Translations under genes and position numbers: made by a program
Assembly: GCA_017534745.1 (NCBI GenBank)
Contig: JAFXVX010000021.1
Coordinates: forward strand, 36,660 to 100,659
Length of the DNA: 64,000 nucleotides
Direction: 5' to 3'
From: Bacteroidales bacterium
GTDB taxonomy: Bacteria > Bacteroidota > Bacteroidia > Bacteroidales > UBA932
Part shown: positions 54,209 through 61,508 of the stretch, in pieces
Layout of the letters: each line of letters opens with the position of its first letter
Numbering within the stretch: the stretch's first letter is position 1
Notes under the pieces: generated by a model
Databases searched by the model: none
Told to the model about the DNA's origin: nothing
The model's input: only the letters and a program-made list of their open reading frames with translations

Positions 54209-56127
54209 AACGAATACTTCTTATGGCAGCCGTGCTGTTGACGATCTTCGGCTGCACCAAGACGACGCCAGAGGAGCCGGGCACTGACAATCCGGTCGAT
54301 CCTCCCGGCCCCGTCATTCCCGATCCGCCGACTCCTTCATTCACGGTGACCACTCTGTTCGGTACCGCCGGTTTCAGTAACCCTGTTTCCGGAAAGAAAG
54401 AGGGAGGTCCTGACGACGCCGTGCTCGGAGCCGTCCGTGGGATGGGCTGGATCGAGGAGGGTAAGAAAGCCTTCATTTTGGAGCAATCACAGACCATCAG
54501 GCTGTGGGATCTGGAGCAGAAGCATATTTCAATGCCGTACACCTATGGAACAGAGCAGCATGTGCCCTGGCTCGGAATAATGCACGGTGGTAAGGTTTGG
54601 TTTGCTGATAAAGCCAAAGCCGAAATACGTACGTATGACCCGTCCTCCCGGGTTAACCAGACTGAAGCGGCCCTTGCTGAATGGTCCGGCAAGAGCGTGA
54701 TGGATATCGCGTTCAGTAGTGACGGAGACGCTTTTGTCGCCGTCCGCGACCTCAATACCGTATACAAATTCACCGGAGGAGATTTCACCACTGCTCCATC
54801 CTTGTCGATTGATCTGGGGGCCTGGCCGCTCTCGTTGGTCTTTGATGCCGACGGCAACCTGATTGTCTCAACCAATGGGTGCCAGATTATCAAGGTCGAT
54901 CCGGCCACAGGCGCCACGGAGGTGATTGCAGGCGTGAAGGACGCAAAAAACTTTGATGACGGCGTCCCGGGGTCTCCGCTTACCGCCAAATTCACGGCCA
55001 ATATCGCCGATGTGGCCGTCGCACCCAATGGAGATCTGTACATTGCCGATTCCCACCGGATCCGCAGGATTCGGAAAGGATCAGCTGGATACGGGGATGC
55101 TGAGGTAGAGACGGTTGCCGGAAGCATTCAGCAGAAGAATCGCGCGCAGATTGCTAACGGGACCGGTACGGCCGCCTCTTTCAACCTTATCGGCGGACTG
55201 CTGATGTCCGCGGACGGGAAACGGCTGTATATCTCGGACCAGGGCGCCGGGATGATCCGGGAGCTCTGGATCGGCGACGGCGTAATGCCTGTTTCCACTG
55301 AAAAGAAACTTCGCGCCGGAACATACAACATCCGTTTCTATAACGACAGCGACGAGGGAAACCGTCACTGGGATGTTCGCAAGGCGGCAGTGCTTCAACT
55401 GCTGAAGGATTACGCATTCGATGTGATTGGTTTCCAGGAGTCACGCCCCGTTCAGCGGACGTTCCTCAAGGAAAACCTTCCTGCCTACACTTTCAAGGAG
55501 ACCGATGAGGAGCCCAGCCTGGCGTGGAAGACAGAGAAGTTCACCTTGCTGGACGAAGGTGTGTTTTACCTTTCACCGACTCCGGACGTGCCGAGCTCAC
55601 CCGCTCCGGGCTGGGTAGAGACGGATCCGGGCCGCAAGCGCCTTTGCGTGTGGGTCAAACTGCACGATAAGGATGCCGACAAGGATTTCTATTTCCTGAC
55701 AACCCATCTGGAAGTGGCCAGTTCGGGCACGACCATTACAGACGACGAAGCGCTCACCATTCGCGTCAAGTCAGCCGAATTGATTATCGAAAAGGTCCGG
55801 GGGATGATTTCGGACGGCTCTCCTGTTATTCTGACCGGTGATATGAACTCCCCGACGACTGAGTCGACCCACGCCGACTATTTTAAGACATATTTCACCG
55901 ATACCTATTATCGCAGTGCCGAACTTGGAGTCAATCCGAATCCCATTGCTACCTATAACGCCTGGTCTGACACTGACGAACAGGCGAAAAAGTGGTATCA
56001 CCGCTATGATTATCAGTATTATAAAGGGGATTTGGATGTAAGTTGCTATTTGGTGCTTCGCATCAATTACGACGGTGTCCTCCCTTCCGACCACTGGCCG
56101 GTTCTTGTAGATTACATTTATAAATAA
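54205..56127 (+). CDS. NHL-propeller/endonuclease-exonuclease-phosphatase (EEP) fusion lipoprotein
   Basis: 640 residues, signal MKRILLMAAVLLTIFGCTKT with Cys17, then a proline-rich linker (residues 20-45). About 48-360 is an NHL-like propeller related to the two upstream genes (SLVFDADGNLIVSTNGCQII, PNGDLYIADSHRIRRIRKGS). Residues 366-640 are an EEP domain: AGTYNIRFYN, DVIGFQES with the metal-binding Glu, THLEVA, ILTGDMNSPT (GDxN) and SDHWPVLVDYIY (SDH). All catalytic motifs are present. EEP enzymes cleave phosphoesters in nucleic acids, inositol phosphates or sphingomyelin. As a surface lipoprotein behind NAGPA it may cleave phosphodiesters of a glycan (inference). Confidence 0.86.
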   Translation: MKRILLMAAVLLTIFGCTKTTPEEPGTDNPVDPPGPVIPDPPTPSFTVTTLFGTAGFSNPVSGKKEGGPDDAVLGAVRGMGWIEEGKKAFILEQSQTIRLWDLEQKHISMPYTYGTEQHVPWLGIMHGGKVWFADKAKAEIRTYDPSSRVNQTEAALAEWSGKSVMDIAFSSDGDAFVAVRDLNTVYKFTGGDFTTAPSLSIDLGAWPLSLVFDADGNLIVSTNGCQIIKVDPATGATEVIAGVKDAKNFDDGVPGSPLTAKFTANIADVAVAPNGDLYIADSHRIRRIRKGSAGYGDAEVETVAGSIQQKNRAQIANGTGTAASFNLIGGLLMSADGKRLYISDQGAGMIRELWIGDGVMPVSTEKKLRAGTYNIRFYNDSDEGNRHWDVRKAAVLQLLKDYAFDVIGFQESRPVQRTFLKENLPAYTFKETDEEPSLAWKTEKFTLLDEGVFYLSPTPDVPSSPAPGWVETDPGRKRLCVWVKLHDKDADKDFYFLTTHLEVASSGTTITDDEALTIRVKSAELIIEKVRGMISDGSPVILTGDMNSPTTESTHADYFKTYFTDTYYRSAELGVNPNPIATYNAWSDTDEQAKKWYHRYDYQYYKGDLDVSCYLVLRINYDGVLPSDHWPVLVDYIYK

Positions 56128-56133
56128 AAGGAT

Positions 56134-56289
56134 ATGAAAAAAGTTTATTTTTCGCCGGTATTCTCACTCGCAAGAATACACTCGGACGTGAGTTTCTGTG
56201 CGAGCACCAATGTCCCGGGTGTCACTACGGGAAGCCAGGACGGCCTGGAAGGCTGGGATGAAGACCCCGAGGTGGGGGAATGGGAATAA
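56134..56289 (+). CDS. Short ORF B (51 aa), leader-type peptide of the YxxP/acidic-tail design
   Basis: ATG at 56134, seven bases after the EEP gene stop, preceded by AAAGGAT. 51 codons: MKKVYFSPVFSLARI, a middle with Cys, Ser and Gly (SFCASTNVPGVTTGS), then an acidic, tryptophan-containing tail (EGWDEDPEVGEWE). It ends 13 bases before the fimbrillin-like lipoprotein start at 56303, in the gap where that gene's GGAGG site lies. No signal peptide or known family. It matches short ORFs A and C in size, position and design. Confidence 0.6.
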   Translation: MKKVYFSPVFSLARIHSDVSFCASTNVPGVTTGSQDGLEGWDEDPEVGEWE

Positions 56290-56302
56290 AGGAGGACCGG
56301 CT

Positions 56303-58123
56303 ATGAAAACAAGAATAATCTTATTTGCAGCTGCATTGCTGACTCTGGTTTTTTCCTGCGCAAAGGAAAACCTCGACAACTCAACAGACACTCTCGGACC
56401 TGAATCCAAGAGCATTAAAACCCTTACCGCTGCCGCTCCGGAGAGCACAAAGACGGCATTTGTGGGCGGCAAATTTATGTGGAAGAAGAACAACAACATC
56501 AACGTTCGCTCCAACAATTCTGACGGTTACACAGTTTTTACGTATACCGGTGATGATACGTCTGGCCCAGCAACATTCGACATCAAGGAAGCCGATGCGG
56601 CTGACATGATTGTAACCGGTCCGAGCAGTTTCGCCGTTTATCCGGCTACCGGTGCCAGGGAAGAGGACGGAAGTCTCAAGATGAACCTCAAGACGGGGTA
56701 TACCTGGTTTGAGGGTAATGTTGAGGCTCCGATGCTGGCTCAGGTGACTGCCGACGGCACGGATCTCCAGTTCAAGCACGTGGGCGGGCTTTTGAAGGTT
56801 ACTTACAAGTATCTTCCCCCGAAGGCGGCCAAACTCATTGTCTGGGCCCCTTGCAGCGAGTCCGGAATGGTCTCTTACAAGATCTGTTCGACGATGCGTG
56901 AAACGATCGGCTGGCGGACGGACCAGGGTGGATTTACGGGTGAAACTCCGTACGTCCAGGCTTATCCGCTGGGCAGCAAATATGAAATCACACAGACGAT
57001 TTCCTCGGCTACCGCTGCGCAGCGTACTTCCGATGATGGCCTGACGGTCTATATCCCGCTTCCCGTCGGTCCCGGCGATGATCACATTTATCCTGAAATC
57101 AAGGTCCGCCTGGCCTTCGCCGACGGCACCACCGTCCCGGGCTCCGAGCGTACAGCCAAAAACGTCAAGATCGAGCGCGCCGTCATTAAGTCAATGCAGC
57201 CGATTTCCCTTACGAAGTACACTACTGAAACCATTGTGACCGGCCTTGCCCGTACACCGCATGGTTTAACCAGGATTGATGATAATAAGTTCGTGGTAAC
57301 CGCAGAGCAATATCACGTGTATTTCCTTGATGTTGTCAACAACACGGCGACACAGTCAGCGACAAATACCGCATCAAAATATCCGCAATATCCTTACGGT
57401 GTATGTTATGCCGGCGGTAATTTGTGGATCGCCAACAAGGTCGGTGCAACCGGAAACTCTGTATATAAGTACGATATGACCACCCAGATCTATTCTATAG
57501 CGGCATCCAATACCGGAATCAACCAGCCGATGCAGATCAAGGAGCATAATGGAAACATCTATGTGCTGGGAAGGGGCGATGGCAGTTCTGCCGGTAAAAT
57601 CTATGTTTATGAAAATGGCTTCCCTGGAGCAGTCAGTGCACAGGTATATGCTGACTTCAGTCAGATAAGTGTCTCTACGGGTTATGCCTGGCCGATGTCA
57701 TTTGATTTTGACACGGACGGATCTATGGTTGTGGCTGTTTCGGCTTCTTCCGGTACACCATCAGAATGCTTCAAACTCTACCGCGTGGCCTCCAAGGGCG
57801 CGACCCCTGTGCCTTTCTTTGGAAGTGGAGTTAAAGCGACCAGTTATGCAGATATGGCAGACGGCTCTTCGGCCAACGCCTCGTTTGCTCCTGATATGTT
57901 GGAACTTGCATTCGATGGTTCGGGCAACCTCTTTATTGCCGACCAGTATTCGGTCCGCGAGATTGTCCGTGGCGCGACCGGACTGGATGACGGAACGCTC
58001 GTGACACTTTGTGAGAGTTCGGTGCTACCCCGTGTCGACGGTTTGGCCTTAGACAGCACCTGCAAACATATGTACTTGTCCAATAAATCGGCGAAGTGTA
58101 TATACAAGGTGACAATTGAGTAG
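56303..58123 (+). CDS. Lipoprotein with fimbrillin-like N-terminus and NHL-type propeller
   Basis: Start at ATG 56303, seven bases after GGAGG (56291-56295); signal MKTRIILFAAALLTLVFSCA with Cys19; 606 residues. Residues 30-300 resemble fimbrillin-type beta proteins (TKTAFVGGKFMWKKNNNINV, LQFKHVGGLLKVTYKYLPPK). The C-terminal ~300 residues form an NHL-like propeller (GLARTPHGLTRIDDNKFVVT, MLELAFDGSGNLFIADQYSV), ending IYKVTIE like its upstream relatives. It is the last gene of the ECF/SusCD locus; a long hairpin follows. Likely a surface glycan- or ligand-binding protein. Confidence 0.78.
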   Translation: MKTRIILFAAALLTLVFSCAKENLDNSTDTLGPESKSIKTLTAAAPESTKTAFVGGKFMWKKNNNINVRSNNSDGYTVFTYTGDDTSGPATFDIKEADAADMIVTGPSSFAVYPATGAREEDGSLKMNLKTGYTWFEGNVEAPMLAQVTADGTDLQFKHVGGLLKVTYKYLPPKAAKLIVWAPCSESGMVSYKICSTMRETIGWRTDQGGFTGETPYVQAYPLGSKYEITQTISSATAAQRTSDDGLTVYIPLPVGPGDDHIYPEIKVRLAFADGTTVPGSERTAKNVKIERAVIKSMQPISLTKYTTETIVTGLARTPHGLTRIDDNKFVVTAEQYHVYFLDVVNNTATQSATNTASKYPQYPYGVCYAGGNLWIANKVGATGNSVYKYDMTTQIYSIAASNTGINQPMQIKEHNGNIYVLGRGDGSSAGKIYVYENGFPGAVSAQVYADFSQISVSTGYAWPMSFDFDTDGSMVVAVSASSGTPSECFKLYRVASKGATPVPFFGSGVKATSYADMADGSSANASFAPDMLELAFDGSGNLFIADQYSVREIVRGATGLDDGTLVTLCESSVLPRVDGLALDSTCKHMYLSNKSAKCIYKVTIE

Positions 58124-58158
58124 GTCTCCTAGGTTTCAAATTAAAAGCCGCCCTGATT

Positions 58159-58210
58159 AATGAAGTGAACCCCGAAAGTTAGACAAAAAACTTTCGGGGT
58201 TCACTTCATT
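58159..58210. terminator. Long perfect hairpin, terminator or fossil IS ends
   Basis: Arms 58159-58180 and 58189-58210 pair perfectly over 22 bases around an eight-base loop (AGACAAAA); the core is GTGAACCCCGAAAGTT. A T-rich run (CTTTTTTT, 58221-58228) follows 10 bases later. It would end the SusCD transcript efficiently. The arm also resembles the CCCC-GAAAGTT-GACA type of terminal repeat of IS3-family elements, so it could be two fused IS ends (inference). Confidence 0.65.
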
Positions 58211-58414
58211 TTCAGCCGGTCTTTTTTTGTGCCTCGGGCGGTGGTTAAGATATCGGTGGCTATCGGTATTTATCGCAGACTCGTCGGTGAATAGTAAAGT
58301 CTATGAGAATTAACAGGTTATCCCATCGGTGAATGCGGATACGATTATTCTCGGAAAACGTGTCCGATCGTGTCCGTTTTTCCGGGAATGTGTCCAAATG
58401 TGTCCAGAAATGAT

Positions 58415-58473
58415 TACCTTTGAGAGTTAGATAAATCGGAATTTATCGGTCTTCCGGTTTTTCAGCCGGGAAG
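58415..58473 (+). ncRNA. Candidate small structured RNA (speculative)
   Basis: A TACCTTTG box (58415-58422) is followed by a seven-base-pair hairpin GATAAAT-CGGA-ATTTATC (58430-58447) and a second stem CTTCCGG/CCGGGAAG with one bulged G (58451-58473). No protein frame follows. Transcription would run toward the 3' end of the convergent ATPase gene. There is no -33 TTG; four helically phased GTGTCC words stand in its place. Transcription is not shown by sequence. Confidence 0.25.
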
Positions 58474-58514
58474 AAAAAAGTGACCATAAGTGTCTTTATA
58501 ATGCGGAGAATGTC

Positions 58515-59690
58515 TTAATAATTTAGCCCGAAATACCAAAGCGGGATGACATTTAAATAGCCATACTCCGTGTCGTCTCGAACGATATACCCATTGGGGA
58601 TGTTTTCGATTTGCCGATGGCCCTTTTTTCGGCCACCGACCTCGAAGGTATATTTGTCGATGACAAAGTCTGAGTCTTTTGAGCTAATGATATCATTTCT
58701 AACCCTCATCTGATTGTAAAAAAATGTTTCTCTCAGATTACCAATGTTCGGCGTACCTCCGCTCAAAACTGTCATAAGAGAAGGATTATCGATATAAACC
58801 TTTTCAACTTTTCCTATTCCCCGAATTCCTCCTGTCGCGTCTCTCAGTTGTCCCACCAATCCGGCACGTTCCATAAAAATCAGGTAATCGGCAACGTTAT
58901 TTTTACTTACTCCGACTACTGTGGCGAGTGAAGACATATTGGGTTTGAAAGGGGCCGATTCCGCTATCACGGCCAATAGTCGTTTGAGCTTCCTTGCTGT
59001 CGTTGCTTTAAGGTCGGCGAACTGTGCTATGTCAGATTCAATTGTCTGGGAAATGACCTGCTGCATCTTGACAGGGAATCCCGGCTCCAAGGCAAAGGGG
59101 TAGTATCCATCTTGAAGATACCGCTCAAATACTGGACGAGGATGAGGTAGGCCGGGGATCTCAACCTTGTGGGCAAGAATCTCTTCCAGAGAAAAAACCT
59201 TGGTATCAATTCCGTGGAATAGCTTTAGATATTCCCTGAAAGAAAGACCATACATCGGATAAACTATAGCCCTTCTGGAAAGATCGGCTTCTCCGTGGAG
59301 AATATCTAAAATGGAAGATCCGGTAAAAATCACGTGGAAGTCGGGATATGCATCATAGATATTCTTCAATTCCCTTGACCATCCCGGATACTTGTGGATC
59401 TCATCTATCACAAGATGGGTAAATCCGTCCATATAGAGTTCGTGGACAAGATCCACGAGCGTATGGGAAGTAAAATATAGCAAGTCGGCAGATACATATA
59501 GATACTTTCCTTCATCTCTATGGGCTAGTATATACTGCTTCACCAAGGTGGATTTTCCTATGCCCCTGGCCCCAACGATCCCCAGCAGGCGATTCTCCCA
59601 GTGGATATCGTCGTATGTATATCTCCTGAATTCAGTTGGAGTCTGGCTTAGCATGGACTCCATATACTCTATGAGGGTGTGGTCAATCAT
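58515..59690 (-). CDS. AAA-family ATPase with DUF4143 domain
   Basis: 391 residues. Walker A is GARGIGKST (40-48) and Walker B HLVIDEIH with Asp96-Glu97. GSSILDILHGEADLSRRAIV holds a sensor-like serine and the SRR motif of this ATPase group. From about 190 to 340 is the DUF4143 domain (DIAQFADLKATTARKLKRLL, NVADYLIFMERAGLVGQLRD, KVYIDNPSLMTVLSG, ETFFYNQMRV). These proteins are very common in Bacteroidota and unassigned in function; some resemble defence or plasmid-type ATPases. Two palindromes upstream suggest tight control. Stands alone, with its own promoter. Confidence 0.87.
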   Translation of the reverse strand: MIDHTLIEYMESMLSQTPTEFRRYTYDDIHWENRLLGIVGARGIGKSTLVKQYILAHRDEGKYLYVSADLLYFTSHTLVDLVHELYMDGFTHLVIDEIHKYPGWSRELKNIYDAYPDFHVIFTGSSILDILHGEADLSRRAIVYPMYGLSFREYLKLFHGIDTKVFSLEEILAHKVEIPGLPHPRPVFERYLQDGYYPFALEPGFPVKMQQVISQTIESDIAQFADLKATTARKLKRLLAVIAESAPFKPNMSSLATVVGVSKNNVADYLIFMERAGLVGQLRDATGGIRGIGKVEKVYIDNPSLMTVLSGGTPNIGNLRETFFYNQMRVRNDIISSKDSDFVIDKYTFEVGGRKKGHRQIENIPNGYIVRDDTEYGYLNVIPLWYFGLNY

Positions 59691-59710
59691 ATTACGACAT
59701 ATTTCTGCCG

Positions 59711-59718
59711 CAAATATA
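59711..59718 (-). promoter_or_regulatory. -7 box of the DUF4143 ATPase gene
   Basis: Minus strand TATATTTG (59718-59711), 20 bases before the ATG at 59690. No clear -33 TTG; that place is taken by the palindrome at 59726-59740. Confidence 0.55.
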
Positions 59719-59725
59719 ACAAAAA

Positions 59726-59740
59726 TCCCTCAATGAGGGA
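59726..59740. promoter_or_regulatory. Palindromic operator 1 (ATPase gene)
   Basis: TCCCTCA-A-TGAGGGA, a perfect 7-1-7 palindrome located in the promoter spacer just upstream of the -7 box. A factor bound here would block RNA polymerase. Confidence 0.55.
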
Positions 59741-59757
59741 ACTTTTTAATAAAAAAC

Positions 59758-59772
59758 TCACTCAATGAGGGA
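59758..59772. promoter_or_regulatory. Palindromic operator 2 (ATPase gene)
   Basis: TCACTCA-A-TGAGGGA, the same palindrome with one mismatch. Its centre is 32 bases (three helical turns) from the centre of operator 1, so two dimers would sit on the same DNA face. Confidence 0.5.
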
Positions 59773-59797
59773 AATCGGCGGGCTATTTTATCGGCTG

Positions 59798-61300
59798 TTA
59801 CCGTACGATGCAACGTACTGCGGCATGGATTCCCTCGCCTACCTCTTCCGTGCGCAAAGTATAATTCTCTTCGTTGAAGTAGGCGATTGTTGTACCAGTT
59901 TGATCCTGGGGCCAGTATATTCCGGATGGTAAAAACAAGAAACCGGTATCGCATAGGCCAATACGTCCGCCACCACCATGCACGTACGCACGAATCCAAG
60001 TACAACCGTCTCTTAGCGTATCGAACTCATATGTTCTCGGCAGAAGATAAAAAACGGGTAATTGCAGGGCCTCAGGCCATGTGTAATTATCACGGCCGTA
60101 GATTTCCGGGGCAAACCGATTGTAATTACAGGTATACCAGGTACCAAGATCTGTAATCGTTCCATTATCGGCGATGTTTTGAAGCTTGACCGTGATATTT
60201 TCCCCCACCTCTATCCATTTGCCGACGGGAAGCAAACCGTTGTCCTTGTAACGGTTAATATTGTCGGCGTCGGGCAATCTTATGGCATCGTGGCTGGCAA
60301 GCGTTTTGTCCCTCGCATAATAGTCGTAACGCTGGTCACGTATGACGAGGTCGCCGCTGTTACCGGAAGGGCGATTGTATTCATCGCCGGAGTCGTTGTT
60401 GTTCTCGTAGATGGAGTTGGGCTTAATCATGGCGAAATAATAACCGCTTTCAAAATAATTGGCGTCCAGTTTCCCGTAGAAGAGGTAGCCGCTCACGTTG
60501 CCGTCATTATAGTAAAATCCCGGCAAATCGTCCCTGTACATCTTATCGCTGGTCTCGGTGATGGTGCCGTCGTCGCCAATGGAAGAAATATCAACGGAGA
60601 CAACCGCATCTATACCCAATAGGCAATCAACGTATTGATCGGCCCCGTCATCCTTTACGAAGAACTGCACAAAACCGTCGGCAATCTTCATGTCGAAAGC
60701 CCCGGACACGGTATTGTCGGTCACGGTGTAGGGGAGCGTGGCTGTCATGTAGTAGGCGTAGTGCGCCTCGCTGAACTTAAAGGAATGATATCTGCCAAAC
60801 TCATCAGGCTCCCCAGTGGCCGATACGGTGGCATTGCTTCCGTAAGGCAGGTACACCGCCGTCATCATGCCCGTTTCGCCATTCCACAAATCCAGCGCTC
60901 CGGGCTTTGGCTCATCGCCGTCATACTCCATGGAAGTCCATGTCGTACCGTTGTAAGTCATCTTAAGGTGACTCGGAACACTCACGTTCGTGAAGAACAC
61001 GAAGATGGCGTCGCCCTCTTCCCAGTCCTGCTTCCCGGCGCGTGTCATGGCGCGGAAAGGGGCATCGGCAGGCTCGTCGTCGTCCCACGACTGCCACCGC
61101 CATCCGCCACTCTCACTGCCGCGGGTCGTGGCCGCGTCGCCGGGGCGCGTGGCGGTCAGGTTGAACGTGATGGGTGTCACCGGCTCGGTCGGTGTCGGCT
61201 GCTCCGGCTCCGTCGGAGTCAGGGGCACTATGTTGTCCTCTTTGCTGCAAGCAGCCAGCGCAAGGATTGCGCACAGAAGTAATAATGCTTTCGTCTTCAT
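59798..61300 (-). CDS. Surface lipoprotein, fimbrillin-like
   Basis: Start at ATG 61300, eight bases after GGAGG (61313-61309); signal MKTKALLLLCAILALAACSK with Cys18; 500 residues. A Pro/Thr/Glu-rich linker (residues 27-42) is followed by a fimbrillin-like beta region (AIFVFFTNVSVPSHLKMTYN, MMTAVYLPYGSNATVSATGE). The C-terminal part has aromatic loops and FLFLPSGIYWPQDQ, reminiscent of FISUMP-type domains. It probably forms or caps a surface fibre or binds a ligand. The short ORF C ends 19 bases upstream. Not close to the other lipoproteins by eye. Confidence 0.7.
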   Translation of the reverse strand: MKTKALLLLCAILALAACSKEDNIVPLTPTEPEQPTPTEPVTPITFNLTATRPGDAATTRGSESGGWRWQSWDDDEPADAPFRAMTRAGKQDWEEGDAIFVFFTNVSVPSHLKMTYNGTTWTSMEYDGDEPKPGALDLWNGETGMMTAVYLPYGSNATVSATGEPDEFGRYHSFKFSEAHYAYYMTATLPYTVTDNTVSGAFDMKIADGFVQFFVKDDGADQYVDCLLGIDAVVSVDISSIGDDGTITETSDKMYRDDLPGFYYNDGNVSGYLFYGKLDANYFESGYYFAMIKPNSIYENNNDSGDEYNRPSGNSGDLVIRDQRYDYYARDKTLASHDAIRLPDADNINRYKDNGLLPVGKWIEVGENITVKLQNIADNGTITDLGTWYTCNYNRFAPEIYGRDNYTWPEALQLPVFYLLPRTYEFDTLRDGCTWIRAYVHGGGGRIGLCDTGFLFLPSGIYWPQDQTGTTIAYFNEENYTLRTEEVGEGIHAAVRCIVR

Positions 61301-61319
61301 TGTCCTTTCCTCCTTTCTG

Positions 61320-61508
61320 TTACCATTCTTGTTCTTCGTTAAATCCGTTGAACGTGGGATCGCCCGTCTGCTGCACCGGGCTGGCCTGTAGCAGCATCGA
61401 GCTGTGCTGCAACTCGACGAAGCGCATCGTGGGCTTCGTGTAATGTCTCCTGTCATTGTTGCAGTCATTTTGGCTTCGTGTAATGTCTCCTGTCATTGTT
61501 GCAGTCAT
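61320..61508 (-). CDS. Short ORF C (62 aa), leader-type peptide of the YxxP/acidic-tail design
   Basis: Minus-strand ATG at 61508 opens 62 codons. The first ~23 are encoded by a tandem duplication (MTATMTGDITRSQ...). The rest is the conserved core: RRHYTKPTMRFVELQHSS, MLLQASPVQQTGDPT, FNGFNEEQEW. The acidic, tryptophan-ending tail mirrors that of short ORF B. It ends 19 bases before the lipoprotein start at 61300, with that gene's GGAGG in the gap. Without the 40-base duplication no ATG would stand in this frame, so the original start may have been lost and replaced. Confidence 0.6.
   Translation of the reverse strand: MTATMTGDITRSQNDCNNDRRHYTKPTMRFVELQHSSMLLQASPVQQTGDPTFNGFNEEQEW

Larger units (their letters stand above)
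58124..58514. other. Gene-free stretch with hairpins and phased repeats
   Basis: No convincing protein-coding frame in these 391 bases. In order they hold: a long perfect hairpin (58159-58210); a 32-base sequence repeated imperfectly at 63634 (58229-58260); several ATCGG/TATCGG words; four GTGTCC words at 58360, 58370, 58390 and 58400; a TAnnTTTG box (58415-58422); and two more hairpins (58430-58447 and 58451-58473). The stretch lies between the convergent ends of the lipoprotein and ATPase genes. Confidence 0.6.

Noticed and set aside
58229-58262. Sequence GTGCCTCGGGCGG resembling the 3' end of a tRNA on the minus strand (possible attachment site)
   Set aside because: No T-arm, anticodon arm or D-arm can be folded around it, here or at the related site 63634.
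61301-61468. Longer start for the lipoprotein at 59798-61300, including MTATMTGDITRSP
   Set aside because: The 56 extra codons are Cys/Arg/Ser-rich and precede an ideal GGAGG plus lipoprotein signal at 61300; the region codes short ORF C in another frame.
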